Origin: Curtobacterium sp. BH-2-1-1
GTDB lineage: Bacteria; Actinomycetota; Actinomycetes; Actinomycetales; Microbacteriaceae
Length of the DNA stretch: 64,000 nt
Assembly (NCBI RefSeq): GCF_001806325.1
Contig: NZ_CP017580.1
Span: 3,100,001 to 3,164,000, forward strand
Direction: 5' to 3'
Numbering within the stretch: position 1 is the stretch's first letter; the number at the start of each line of letters is the position of its first letter. The notes beneath the pieces are model-generated. The model made no database searches. It worked only from the letters and a program-made list of their open reading frames with translations, and was not told the DNA's origin. Shown here piece after piece: positions 50,432 to 58,897 of the stretch. A program made the position numbers and the translations under genes.

Positions 50432-51627
50432 CGGTGCACCTCCGTCAGTGGTGCGCCGACTGCCGGGAGGCGCGGCTCGGCCCCGGTGGGCAACGTCACC
50501 TCGACGACGGTGCCACGTCCGGCCTCGCTCGTGATCGCGCAGGTGCCGCCGGCGAGGGCGAGCCGCTCGCGCAGGCCCCGCAACCCGTGGCCGGCGGTCG
50601 GGAGGGACGCGTTGAAGCCGACGCCGTCGTCCGAGACCCGCAGGCCGACCCTGTCGGCCGCCACGTGCAGTGCGACCCGCGCCGTGGCGGCGTGGGCGTG
50701 CGCGCGGACGTTGGCCAGTGCCTCCTGGGCGGCGCGGAGCAGCACCACCTGCGCGTCGCGGTCCAGCGCGCAGTCCGCTGCCTCGACCGTGACCGGGACG
50801 CCGGTCTCGCGCGTGAACCGCTCGCCGAGGCGGTGCAGGGCGGCGCCGAGTCCGTCGCCCGCCACCCCGGCAGCGCCCGCAGCGACGAGGGTGCGGGACT
50901 CTTCGAGCGCTGCGCGGGCTGACTCCTCGAGGATGGTGAGTCGCTCGTCGAGTCGGTCGACGCGTTCGGCCGCGAGGTCCCCGCGGGCGCGCTCGGTGAG
51001 CATGACGATGCCGGCGAGGTTCTGTGCGACGGTGTCGTGGATCTCGCGGGCGAGGCGTTCGCGTTCGCTCGTCACGCCGGCGCTGCGGTGGGCCTCGGCG
51101 AGGGAGTCCTGGGTCGCACGGAGTTCGTCGAGCAGGCGGCGTCGCTCGTCGGAGAGTTCGGCGATCCGGGTGATCCAGAGTCCGAGCGCGCAGGCACCCG
51201 CGATGCTGACGCCCTCGATGAGGACCGTGCTGACGAGGCTGTCCGGGCCGCTCGCGATCTGGAGCCCGATCCCCGCGGCGACGCCGATCGCGACCGACAC
51301 CACCACCGCCGTCCGTGTCCGCTCGATCTGGCACCACGCGACGGGGAAGAGGATGCACTGCACGAGGGCGGTGCTCGGGACGACCGCGGGGAGCACGAGC
51401 GCCGCGAACACCAGCAGCGGCACGAAGCCGGCGGCAGCGCGGGGGACCTCGTAGCCGCGCCACCCGTACGCCGCGTAGGCCACGGCGAGGACGCCGAGCA
51501 TCGCGAACGCCGGCCACCGGTCCGTCCACGGGGACCACCCGAGCACGGTGATCACCGCGACGAGGGCGATCGTGACGCCGAACGCCACGTGCAGGCCCCA
51601 GTTGCGGTGCGCCGTGATGCGGTCCAT
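50428..51627 (-). CDS. sensor histidine kinase (HisKA_3 type)
   Basis: This 399-aa kinase has about five to six hydrophobic helices in residues 10-165 with little extracellular loop, then a coiled segment (ELSDERRRLLDELRATQDSL). The phosphorylated His197 lies in LAREIHDTVAQNLAGIV, and the ATP-binding N and G boxes appear as AQEALANVRAHA and DDGVGFNASLPTAGHGLRGL (given in part). The compact sensing region suggests an intramembrane-sensing kinase of the LiaS/DesK kind. The ATG at 51627 is preferred to longer frames that antisense the ABC permease. The C-terminus includes a CCGCGCCTCC repeat arm (50466-50475 on the plus strand). Confidence 0.92.
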   Translation of the reverse strand: MDRITAHRNWGLHVAFGVTIALVAVITVLGWSPWTDRWPAFAMLGVLAVAYAAYGWRGYEVPRAAAGFVPLLVFAALVLPAVVPSTALVQCILFPVAWCQIERTRTAVVVSVAIGVAAGIGLQIASGPDSLVSTVLIEGVSIAGACALGLWITRIAELSDERRRLLDELRATQDSLAEAHRSAGVTSERERLAREIHDTVAQNLAGIVMLTERARGDLAAERVDRLDERLTILEESARAALEESRTLVAAGAAGVAGDGLGAALHRLGERFTRETGVPVTVEAADCALDRDAQVVLLRAAQEALANVRAHAHAATARVALHVAADRVGLRVSDDGVGFNASLPTAGHGLRGLRERLALAGGTCAITSEAGRGTVVEVTLPTGAEPRLPAVGAPLTEVHR

Positions 51628-51680
51628 GGCCTCAGCATCCCATCGCCCGGATGCCGCCGAGCGGTTTTCCACAGGCCGGA

Positions 51681-52517
51681 TCACGCGTCCTTGCGATTCC
51701 ACCGGAACGTCAGCAGGCAGGCCACCGTGCCCAGGACCAGCCACGCTGTCAGGACGAGGGCTCCGAGGCCGAGGTGCCACGCGCCTCCTGGCTCGGCGGA
51801 CGCGAACGCGTCGGGCAGGAAGACCGACCGCATGCCGGACGCCATCCACCGCAGGGGGAAGACGGACGCGACGTTCTGCAGCCAGTCGGGGAGCTGCGTG
51901 AAGGGGAGGTAGACGCCGGAGATGAACTGGAGGACCAGGACGATGGGGACGATCGTGGCGGTGGCGCGGCGGCCCTCGCGGGGGAGCGCCGAGATCGCGA
52001 TGCCGAGGACGCAGCTCGTCGCGACCCCGAGGAGCATGATGCCCGCGAAGTGCGCCCACGCGCCGCCGTCGGTGGGCAGGTCCACGCCGAAGACGAGGCT
52101 CGCGATCGCCAGCAGCAGGGCGGTCTGCACGACCGTCGTGACGAGGACCATGCCGATCTTGCCGATGAAGTAGCTCACCACCGGCAGGGGTGTGCCGCCC
52201 AGACGCTTCAGCGTGCCGTCGCTGCGTTCGCCCGCGATGTCGACGCCGAGGGACTGCGTGCCGGACAGCAGGAAGCCCGTCGCGACCAGGCCGGGCAGGT
52301 AGTACGTGGCGTAGTCGACGCTGACGTTCGGGCCCGCCTGGATGTCCGGCGCGCTGCTGAACGCGACCGAGAAGAGCGCCAGCATGACGATGGGGAAGAG
52401 GAAGGTGAAGAAGACGGCGTCGGGGGCTCGGAAGTACGAGCGGAGTTCGTAGCCGATGCGGTGCGCGCCGATCGTGGCGGCGTTCGCGGTGGTCGTGTTC
52501 GTCGTCGCGGTGCTCAT
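51681..52517 (-). CDS. ABC-2 type exporter permease
   Basis: This 278-aa permease has six hydrophobic helices and an ABC-2 membrane fold. Features include YFRAPDAVFFTFLFPIVML near the start, LKRLGGTPLPVVSYFIGK (the conserved amphipathic motif) and LQFISGVYLPFTQLPDWLQ. It forms the membrane part of an export pump with the ATPase encoded immediately upstream (4-nt overlap). Pumps of this DrrAB-like type often move antibiotics or lipids; the substrate is unknown. Confidence 0.88.
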   Translation of the reverse strand: MSTATTNTTTANAATIGAHRIGYELRSYFRAPDAVFFTFLFPIVMLALFSVAFSSAPDIQAGPNVSVDYATYYLPGLVATGFLLSGTQSLGVDIAGERSDGTLKRLGGTPLPVVSYFIGKIGMVLVTTVVQTALLLAIASLVFGVDLPTDGGAWAHFAGIMLLGVATSCVLGIAISALPREGRRATATIVPIVLVLQFISGVYLPFTQLPDWLQNVASVFPLRWMASGMRSVFLPDAFASAEPGGAWHLGLGALVLTAWLVLGTVACLLTFRWNRKDA

Positions 52518-53353
52518 CGGTGGCCGACCATTCCGAGGTAGACGTCCTCGAGGGACGGGCGGATGACTTCGAGGTCGTGCATGGGTTCCGGGGTGCTCCG
52601 GATCAGGGCGGTCGGTTCGTTCGTGCGCCGTTCGTGGGGTTCGCCGACGTCGTCACGCCACCTGACGCGTGGGGTGCGGGCCTCGGCACCGCCGATCTCG
52701 TCGATCGGGGCGATGTCGAGCAGCCGGCCGTCGGCGATGACCGCTGCCCGGTCGGCGAGGTGTGCGGCCTCGTCGAGGTAGTGCGTGGTGAGGAGGATCG
52801 TCGTGCCCTCGCGCTTGACCTCGTCGATGAGCTCCCAGAAGCGGCGCCGGGCCTCCGGGTCGAAGCCGGTCGTGGGCTCGTCGAGGAAGAGGACCTCGGG
52901 GTGGCCGATGATGCCGAGGGCGACGTCGACGCGGCGCCGTTGGCCGCCGCTCAGTCTGCTGATGCGGGTGTTGCGCTGCGGCTCGAGCCCGGTCCTCTCG
53001 AGGAGCTCCTCGACGCTGCGGTGCCGCGGGTACAAGGTCGTGAAGTGCCGGAGCTGTTCCGCGACGGTGACGTTGGGGGACTCGGCGCTGGTCTGCAGGA
53101 CGATGCCGATGCGTGCGTTGTGGCTGCGGCTCGTGCGGGCGGGGTCGTGGCCGAGCACCCGGACGTCACCGTCGGTGCGGGTGCGGTAGCCCTCGAGGAT
53201 CTCGACCGTCGTGGTCTTGCCGGCGCCGTTCGGGCCGAGGAGCGCGAAGGTCTCGCCGCGGAGGATGTCGAAGGAGACGTCGTCCACGGCGCGTTTGCCG
53301 GTGGCGTACTGCTTCGTGAGGTGGTGGACCTCGATGGCGGGGGTGTCGGGCAT
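52514..53353 (-). CDS. ABC-2 type exporter ATP-binding protein
   Basis: This 279-aa ATPase has Walker A GPNGAGKTT, Q-loop IVLQTSAESPNVTV, signature LSGGQRRRVDVALGI and Walker B VLFLDEPTTGFDPE, with H-loop LLTTHYLDEAAHLADR. The C-terminal part is longer than the catalytic core and ends RPSLEDVYLGMVGHR, as in DrrA-like proteins. The ATG at 53353 is chosen because the ABC domain starts at once after it (EVHHLTKQYATGKRAVDDVS, in part). It is the first gene of a four-gene operon with a two-component system, a pattern seen for drug or stress-inducible exporters. Confidence 0.9.
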   Translation of the reverse strand: MPDTPAIEVHHLTKQYATGKRAVDDVSFDILRGETFALLGPNGAGKTTTVEILEGYRTRTDGDVRVLGHDPARTSRSHNARIGIVLQTSAESPNVTVAEQLRHFTTLYPRHRSVEELLERTGLEPQRNTRISRLSGGQRRRVDVALGIIGHPEVLFLDEPTTGFDPEARRRFWELIDEVKREGTTILLTTHYLDEAAHLADRAAVIADGRLLDIAPIDEIGGAEARTPRVRWRDDVGEPHERRTNEPTALIRSTPEPMHDLEVIRPSLEDVYLGMVGHR

Positions 53354-53407
53354 GGGTCCAGCCTGGCCGGTCGTGCACGGTGGTGGCTCGGCCGGGTGGC
53401 TCGACCC

Positions 53408-53429
53408 GCATCCTCCGATCGGGGGATGC
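53408..53429. promoter_or_regulatory. 22-bp palindrome upstream of the ABC/two-component operon
   Basis: GCATCCTCCGA (53408-53418) and TCGGGGGATGC (53419-53429) form a gapless inverted repeat with one mismatched (G-T) position. It lies 55 bp upstream of the ATPase ATG and is a good candidate site for the NarL-type regulator of the same operon. Confidence 0.5.
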
Positions 53430-53467
53430 CGGTGCACCGCCGATGGGCACCGATCTGTGCACAGTGA

Positions 53468-53496
53468 TTCGTCCGAGATGCCGATACTGATATGTT
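53468..53496 (+). promoter_or_regulatory. promoter of the WXG-type cluster
   Basis: TTCGTC (53468-53473), a 17-nt spacer and TATGTT (53491-53496) form a plausible promoter, with the first ATG of the cluster at 53543 preceded by GGGGGAGA. Confidence 0.35.
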
Positions 53497-53542
53497 GCCG
53501 GTGGGATCGCGACGGAGGGCGTTGCGACGGACGGGGGAGACG

Positions 53543-53821
53543 ATGGCTGATCTGCGGGTCTCGTACGCAACGCTCGACGGCGTGCACGACGCGCTGGACG
53601 CAGCGCAGGAGTTGTTCGCCAACGCCTCGGTGCCCACCGACGCCGGAGCGTTCGGCGCGGACGAGGTCGCCGACGCCTTCACGGTGTTCCGTACATCGCA
53701 GGAGCGCTCGACCGGGTGGCTGGCGGACACGAGCCGAACGCTCGCGCAGTACGCGCACGACACGAAGTCGCTCGTGCAGGACGCCGACGCCGAGCTCGCG
53801 GGCAAGGTCGGCGGCAAGTGA
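53543..53821 (+). CDS. small EspC/WXG-like protein, 92 aa
   Basis: This 92-aa all-helical protein resembles type VII secretion (ESX) small partners of the EspC kind: two predicted helices separated near SVPTDAGAFG, with FGADEVADAFTVFRTSQ in the position of the conserved FG and W-x-G region. No literal WXG motif is present. The ATG at 53543 is preferred over the start at 53492 because the upstream residues are basic and non-helical, and GGGGGAGA lies before it. It overlaps the next gene by 1 nt. No ESX secretion machinery is encoded in this window. Family assignment is by pattern and moderate. Confidence 0.65.
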   Translation: MADLRVSYATLDGVHDALDAAQELFANASVPTDAGAFGADEVADAFTVFRTSQERSTGWLADTSRTLAQYAHDTKSLVQDADAELAGKVGGK

Positions 53822-55578
53822 TGACCGCCGACCCGTTCGCCGGCGACCCCGGTGCCGTCGCGAAGCTGTCGAGTGGTCTCGCCGGTCACCAGGACGACCT
53901 CAGCGCCGGAGCCCACAGCGTCGCCCGCGCCGCGGAGGATGCGGACGACTGGAGGGGCACCTCGAAGGATCGCTTCTCCGTCACCGTCGGCACCGTCCCG
54001 CGCGCGGCTCGACGCATCATCGGCCGGCTCGACGCGGCTATCGACGTACTCGACACCTACGCCGACGACGTGCGGGCTATCCAGGACGAGGCGGAGCGGA
54101 TCCGTGCGGCACAGTTGACGAACGCCATGGAAGTCGCTGCGAACACCGTGTCGCTCTCGGCCGCGGTGGGGGCCGCCGCGGGGAAGGACGCCACGGAGGC
54201 TGACGGACGACAGGCCCGACGGCTGCGGTCCGACGCGGACGACCTCGCGGCGACGGCTTCGCGGCTGCAGGCGGAATGGGACGCGCTCGTCGAACGACGG
54301 GCCGCCGCGGACCGTGCTGCGTCGGCCGGGCTGTCCGACACCGAGGTGCTCGGCTGGGCACCGTCGTACTCGGGGACGCTCGGCAGGATGAGCGACGCCG
54401 ACTTCCTCGCTGCCGTCGCCGCGATGCCGCCCGAGGTCCTGGCGGCGCAGGATCGGTCAGTCGGTGATCGGCTCGCCGGGCTGCCGCCCGAGACGGTGCA
54501 GGCGTGGTGGGACGGTCTCGGTGGCCGGGGATCCGGCGGGGTGCACTCGGCGGCGCAGGACGCGCTCATCACGGCGTTGCCGGCGGTGATCGGGAACCTG
54601 GACGGCGTGCCGTACTGGGCGCGGGACCAGGCGAACCGGTTGAGCGCGCAGCGGGCGTCCGCGCGGGCGCAGGACGACGTGGACGCGGCGCGGAAGGCGC
54701 TGCACGCCGCGGGACCGAGCGCCCGGCGTGCGGCGCAGCAGGAGCTCGACGACGCCGCGGAGCGGCTCGCAGCTCTGGACAACTTCATCGCTGCATCGCG
54801 GACGACCCTCCGCGACGTGGACGGCATGGCTCGGCAATTCGTCTCGTTCATCGACGGGCAGCCTCCCCTCGGAGCGGTGTCGATCGGCGACCTCGACACG
54901 GCAGTCAACGTCAGCTACCTCGTGCCCGGAATGGGCACCACCCTCGAGGACACGACCGTTCTGATGAAGGCGGGTTCCAACGTGATCGCAACGCAGCAGC
55001 TCTCCGAGGGGGGACGAGACACCGCGATGGTCACGTGGATCGGGTACGACGCGCCGCGCAACGCGCTGACGACAGGCGATCTCGGCGTGTTCGGATTGGC
55101 TGACGCGGCGGCAGGGGCAGACCGTCTCGCCGCGGATCTCGGTGGATTCCGAGCGACCCGGCCGGACGCGAAGCTCAACGTTGTCGCGCACTCGTACGGA
55201 TCGACGACGGCATCGATCACCCTGCACGAGCATGCCGATCTCGGCGTGGGCAGCTTCGTGACACTGGGCTCCGCGGGCATCCCCGGGCACATCCCGAACG
55301 CCGGAGCGATCCACGCCGAGCGCATGTACGCGGCGCAGGCCGAAGAACGGTTCAACGTGGCGCACATCGGACAGGTCCTGAGCTACCCCGAGCGCATCGA
55401 CCCGACCTTCAAACCGTTCGGCGCGACCGAGATCGACGCGTCGCACGTCAACGGATCCTCCGCGGTCAACGTGCACGACCTGTACGTGAACCCGAACGGC
55501 GCCGACGACGCAGATCACGGCTACCTCGACCTCGACACCAACACGTTGATCGAGACGGCGAAGGCGACGCTACGGTGA
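53821..55578 (+). CDS. WXG-domain alpha/beta-hydrolase (DUF1023 type)
   Basis: This 585-aa protein combines an N-terminal helical domain with a WXG-like motif (DDWRGTSKDRF, Trp44), a long coiled-coil middle (about 90-330, Ala/Arg/Asp-rich) and a C-terminal alpha/beta-hydrolase domain of the DUF1023 type from about residue 370. The nucleophile elbow is VVAHSYGSTT with Ser458; an acid and the His in DDADHGYLD are plausible partners. No signal peptide is present, as expected for a type VII substrate. It overlaps the 92-aa gene and the next lipoprotein gene. Such proteins are common in actinobacteria but their substrates are largely unknown; secreted lipase or toxin roles are guesses. Confidence 0.8.
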   Translation: MTADPFAGDPGAVAKLSSGLAGHQDDLSAGAHSVARAAEDADDWRGTSKDRFSVTVGTVPRAARRIIGRLDAAIDVLDTYADDVRAIQDEAERIRAAQLTNAMEVAANTVSLSAAVGAAAGKDATEADGRQARRLRSDADDLAATASRLQAEWDALVERRAAADRAASAGLSDTEVLGWAPSYSGTLGRMSDADFLAAVAAMPPEVLAAQDRSVGDRLAGLPPETVQAWWDGLGGRGSGGVHSAAQDALITALPAVIGNLDGVPYWARDQANRLSAQRASARAQDDVDAARKALHAAGPSARRAAQQELDDAAERLAALDNFIAASRTTLRDVDGMARQFVSFIDGQPPLGAVSIGDLDTAVNVSYLVPGMGTTLEDTTVLMKAGSNVIATQQLSEGGRDTAMVTWIGYDAPRNALTTGDLGVFGLADAAAGADRLAADLGGFRATRPDAKLNVVAHSYGSTTASITLHEHADLGVGSFVTLGSAGIPGHIPNAGAIHAERMYAAQAEERFNVAHIGQVLSYPERIDPTFKPFGATEIDASHVNGSSAVNVHDLYVNPNGADDADHGYLDLDTNTLIETAKATLR

Positions 55579-56075
55579 ATCCGATGACGACGCGCGCGCA
55601 CACGACCATCGCAGTCGCCATCCTGGCCGCTGCTGCCAGCCTCGCGCTCTCCGGGTGCGGGACGACGAGAGCGGGACAGCCCATGACGATCGACGAGGCA
55701 CAGGCGGAGGCAATCGCGGAATTCCGATCCGCGCTCGCGTTGGCTCCGGACACGTGGCCGCAAGAGGTGCCGAAGCCGGCCGTCTTCGACTGCCGGATCG
55801 ATGGGGTGCGAGCCGTGCAGTTCAGCTACTTCGTCGCGGTCGAAGCGCCGGCCGCTCCTGGCGTGCTCGTCGCGCAAGCCGGCGAACATTGGGAGCGCGA
55901 GGGCTACGAGTTGTCGAAGACACAGACGGAGATGGACCCGGAGACCGGTCAGGTCTACGCCGTGGTGGCGCGAGCCGACGGCAAGCCCCGTGCTTCGATG
56001 GCAGCCACCAAGGTCCGCGCGCACGTCAACGTGGACTCGCGCTGCGTCCTCGGCGACCCGGACGACTACCGGTGA
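55575..56075 (+). CDS. putative lipoprotein, 166 aa
   Basis: The N-terminus MNPMTTRAHTTIAVAIL continues to LALSGC, a lipobox with Cys28, so the protein should be anchored outside the membrane. The mature part (about 138 residues) is not recognised; it contains two further cysteines (FDCRIDG and SRCVLGD) that could pair. The GTG at 55575 overlaps the hydrolase stop; the ATG at 55584 is an alternative that keeps the signal. Its overlap with the WXG-hydrolase gene suggests a partner or immunity role, which is inference only. Confidence 0.72.
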   Translation: MNPMTTRAHTTIAVAILAAAASLALSGCGTTRAGQPMTIDEAQAEAIAEFRSALALAPDTWPQEVPKPAVFDCRIDGVRAVQFSYFVAVEAPAAPGVLVAQAGEHWEREGYELSKTQTEMDPETGQVYAVVARADGKPRASMAATKVRAHVNVDSRCVLGDPDDYR

Positions 56076-56884
56076 CGGCCGGGGAACCCGAGTCCACCGC
56101 CGGGGAGAGCGCGACGGCTGACGACCTGCGGCTCCGGCGCAACCGGCTGATCTTCGGGATCGTCGTCGCGCCGATCGGAGTCCTGATCGCACTCTTCCTG
56201 TCGTTCGTGGTGCAGATCAGCTACGCGTGGCGATCGACGAGCGACGGCGGGGCCGCGGCCGGACCGCAGATCGTGGCGATCGTGATCGGCCTGCTCGCCA
56301 CAGTCCCAGCGCTCATCGCCGGGATCCGAGCGCTCCGTGATCGAGTGCTCGAGGTGGCGGCATCGGGAGCGACGGTGGTCGCGGGCCTCGGGTTCGTCGC
56401 AGTCGTGCTGCTCGTCGTCGTGCCGGCGTTCGACGTCCTGCCGCGAGCCGCGCGTGAGGCGGACGCGTACCAGGAACAGCAGCGGCTGGACGAGCTCGAC
56501 GACGTCGACTCCGGATTCGGGCCCGGATCGGCCGAGGAGGCGGGCCAGGAGATGCAGGAGTACGTCGACGATGCGCTGCGGCTGCTCGAAGTGGCGCCGA
56601 GCGCGGTACGGACGAGCACCTGGTCCACGAGCGGCACGACCGCCGCGGGCAACACCTGTCGGGCCTTCCACGAGCGCATCCGGCTCGGGGACGAGGTCGA
56701 CCGTTCGAGCACGGCGGAGACCCTGCGGACGGCGTGGAAGGCCGAGGGCGACCAGACCGGGTTCGATGAGCGGAACGGCCGCCTCGAGCTCAGTGTCTCC
56801 TCCGCCGACGCCACGATCTCGTGGCTCAAGGCCGACAACGTGCTGCTGGTGGAGAGCGACTGCATTCCGTCCGGGGCGCCCTGA
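56072..56884 (+). CDS. membrane protein, 270 aa, unknown function
   Basis: This protein has three hydrophobic helices in the first 130 residues (LIFGIVVAPIGVLIALFLS, QIVAIVIGLLATVPALIAG and VVAGLGFVAVVLLVVVPAF), then a 140-residue C-terminal domain that is probably outside the cell. That domain has two cysteines (GNTCRAF, ESDCIPS) and repeats the size and cysteine pattern of the preceding lipoprotein. The GTG at 56072 overlaps that gene's stop. It is the last of four overlapping genes. Not a recognised family. Confidence 0.7.
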   Translation: MTAGEPESTAGESATADDLRLRRNRLIFGIVVAPIGVLIALFLSFVVQISYAWRSTSDGGAAAGPQIVAIVIGLLATVPALIAGIRALRDRVLEVAASGATVVAGLGFVAVVLLVVVPAFDVLPRAAREADAYQEQQRLDELDDVDSGFGPGSAEEAGQEMQEYVDDALRLLEVAPSAVRTSTWSTSGTTAAGNTCRAFHERIRLGDEVDRSSTAETLRTAWKAEGDQTGFDERNGRLELSVSSADATISWLKADNVLLVESDCIPSGAP

Positions 56885-56901
56885 CGGGCAGCGATGTGCC
56901 C

Positions 56902-57675
56902 TCAGCGCAGGCGCGTGGACGCGATCCCACCGTCGACGTCGAGCGTCCCGCCGTTCACGAACGCCGCCTCGTCCGACACCACCCACCGGACGGCGCGGGC
57001 GATGTCGACCGGCTGCACCGGCACCCCCGCGGGCGTCCCCTGCGTCATCGCCGCGAGCACGTCCGCCGAGTCTGCGTTCCCCGGCGTGGCCGTCGCACCC
57101 GGCGCCACCGTCACGACCCGCACTCCGCGCTGCCCGTACTCGGCCGCCCACGCCCGGGTCAGCTGCTCGACCGCGGCCTTCGTCGCCGGGTAGAGGCCCA
57201 TGTACGGCACCCCGACCCGGGCCATCCACGAGCCGATGTTCACGACGACGCCGGACCCGCGCGCGGCCATCCCCGGGGCGAGCGAAGCCACGAGGACGTG
57301 CGGTGCGCGGACGTTCGTCGTGAGCAGCGCGTCGACGGTGTCGTCGGACAGGGACTCCGTCGGACCGCCGGGGTAGACGCCGGCGTTGTTCACGAGGACG
57401 TCGACGTGACCGCCGAGCAGCTCCCGGGCCGAGGCGGCGAACGCCCGGACGTCGGGAGCACCCGCGGAGAGGTCCGCCACGATCGGGAGGGCTCGGCCAC
57501 CCCGGCGCTCGATGTCGTCGGCGACAGCACGCGTGCGGACGGCGTCGCGGCCGTGCACGGCGACGGTCATGCCGGCGGCCGCGAGCTCACGGGCGACTGC
57601 CTCACCGATGCCGCTCGAGGCGCCGGTCACGAGGGCAGTGCGGACGGTGGTCTGGTCAAGGAGTGCAGTGGTCAT
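56902..57675 (-). CDS. short-chain dehydrogenase/reductase
   Basis: This 257-aa NAD(P)-dependent SDR has the cofactor motif VTGASSGIGEAVA, NNAGV, and the catalytic Tyr-x-x-x-Lys in LYPATKAA, with INGG-type C-terminal VNGGTLDVDGG. Arg37 in HGRDAV hints at NADP(H) preference. The ATG at 57675 starts right at the Rossmann fold; the longer open frame upstream antisenses the AraC gene. It is transcribed divergently from the AraC regulator with paired direct repeats between, so the regulator likely controls it. The substrate is unknown. Confidence 0.9.
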   Translation of the reverse strand: MTTALLDQTTVRTALVTGASSGIGEAVARELAAAGMTVAVHGRDAVRTRAVADDIERRGGRALPIVADLSAGAPDVRAFAASARELLGGHVDVLVNNAGVYPGGPTESLSDDTVDALLTTNVRAPHVLVASLAPGMAARGSGVVVNIGSWMARVGVPYMGLYPATKAAVEQLTRAWAAEYGQRGVRVVTVAPGATATPGNADSADVLAAMTQGTPAGVPVQPVDIARAVRWVVSDEAAFVNGGTLDVDGGIASTRLR

Positions 57676-57706
57676 GCATCGATGCTCGATCCCCGCGCAG
57701 CCCCGC

Positions 57707-57787
57707 ACCTTGCCGGATCCAGCGGGAACCTTGCCGGATCCCGCACGAGTTCCTCGACGCCGGGGACACGACTTCCTCGACGCCGGG
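57707..57787. repeat. two pairs of direct repeats between SDR and AraC genes
   Basis: ACCTTGCCGGATCC occurs at 57707-57720 and 57728-57741 (21 bp apart, two helical turns). TTCCTCGACGCCGGG occurs at 57750-57764 and 57773-57787 (23 bp apart). Paired direct repeats at such spacing are the usual form of AraC-family operators. Confidence 0.55.
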
Positions 57788-57796
57788 AGAACTGCG

Positions 57797-57802
57797 TAGC
57801 GT
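57797..57802 (+). promoter_or_regulatory. -10 box (TAGCGT) of leaderless AraC-gene transcript
   Basis: TAGCGT lies 6 nt before the GTG at 57809, directly after the second repeat pair, so the regulator may control its own promoter. Confidence 0.45.
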
Positions 57803-57808
57803 GGGCAC

Positions 57809-58765
57809 GTGGATGATCGCACGGCGCAGCACCTCGACCGCGCGGTGGAAGTGGCCTCGCGGCACGCCGCCGTGCTCGACCGGGCGTCCACCGTCGACAC
57901 CGTCGCCCGTCCCGCCTCGGTGCAGCGGGCCGAAGCACTGGGCCTGACCGTCTCCCGCGTCCACGAGCCGACCGGACTCTTCGACCGGCGGTACGTGCCG
58001 TCGTTGTCCGTCGTCCTCCGCGGCCGGAAGCGCTCGATCGTCGGGGACGACGACCAGGTCTGGGGTCGCGAGCGGTTCATCATCACGCCGGTGGACCTGC
58101 CCGTGGTCGCCGGGGTGCTCGACACGGCAGGCAGCGACGGCTTCGTCTCGGCGGTCTGGAAGCTCGACCCGGTCGTCGTCGGCGAGGTCGTGGCGTCGAT
58201 GTCGAGCACGATTTCCAGCACGAGCCGCACGGACCTGCCGCGACTCGGCACGTGGACGGCCCCGCTCGCCGATGCCGTCAGCCGCCTGCTCGCGTTGCTC
58301 GACGCCCCCGAGGACATCCCCGTCCTGTTCCCCCTCGTCTCGCGCGAGATCATCCTCCGCCTGCTGCAGACCTCGCAGGCGCCACGCATCGCCGCCGCGC
58401 TCGACCGCGCCGGAGCCGACGCCGGACTGGTCACGGCGGCGACCGCGCTCCTGACCGGGCGGATGGACGAACCGTGGACGATGGAGCGCCTCGCCCGCGT
58501 ACTCCGGGTCAGCGAGAGCACCCTCTTCGCCCGCTTCAAGCAGGCCACCGGCATGTCACCCGCGCAGTACCTCAAGCGGACCCGACTCGGGGAAGCGCGT
58601 CGCCGCATGGTCCTGCACGCCGACACCGCGACCCGCGCCGCGGCCGCCGTCGGCTACCGCAGCGCCTCCCACTTCTCGCGGGACTACCGCGAGGCGTACG
58701 GCCGGCCCCCGGCCGCCGACGCCGTGGTGGCGCGCGAACAGCTGGCGCTCGCCCCCGCCGTGTAG
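57809..58765 (+). CDS. AraC-family transcriptional regulator
   Basis: This 318-aa regulator has an N-terminal AraC_N (cupin-like) domain of about 200 residues (VSRVHEPTGLFDRRYVPSLS, in part, and LDLPVVAGVLDTA-like VDLPVVAGVLDTAG). A C-terminal double helix-turn-helix follows: MERLARVLRVSESTLFARF, then YLKRTRLGEARRRMV and YRSASHFSRDYREAYG. The length and domain type resemble regulators of the YqhC kind that control aldehyde or alcohol reductases. The GTG is chosen from the leaderless promoter. It is divergent from the SDR gene and upstream of a quinone-oxidoreductase-like gene. Confidence 0.9.
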   Translation: MDDRTAQHLDRAVEVASRHAAVLDRASTVDTVARPASVQRAEALGLTVSRVHEPTGLFDRRYVPSLSVVLRGRKRSIVGDDDQVWGRERFIITPVDLPVVAGVLDTAGSDGFVSAVWKLDPVVVGEVVASMSSTISSTSRTDLPRLGTWTAPLADAVSRLLALLDAPEDIPVLFPLVSREIILRLLQTSQAPRIAAALDRAGADAGLVTAATALLTGRMDEPWTMERLARVLRVSESTLFARFKQATGMSPAQYLKRTRLGEARRRMVLHADTATRAAAAVGYRSASHFSRDYREAYGRPPAADAVVAREQLALAPAV

Positions 58766-58778
58766 CCGGCCCAGTGCC

Positions 58779-58820
58779 GGATTGGAGGCGCGGGTCGGCG
58801 GTGATTCGCGCCTCCAGTCC
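58779..58820 (+). terminator. hairpin terminator (GGAGGCGCGG family)
   Basis: GGATTGGAGGCGCG (58779-58792) pairs with CGCGCCTCCAGTCC (58807-58820) with one G-U pair; loop 14 nt. It follows the AraC stop by 13 nt. Confidence 0.65.
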
Positions 58821-58897
58821 GACGGATGGTGCGTCCCGACCACCGCCACCGGCTCGCTCGCTGGGTACGGCTGAGCGACGTCCGGTAGACCGGAACG

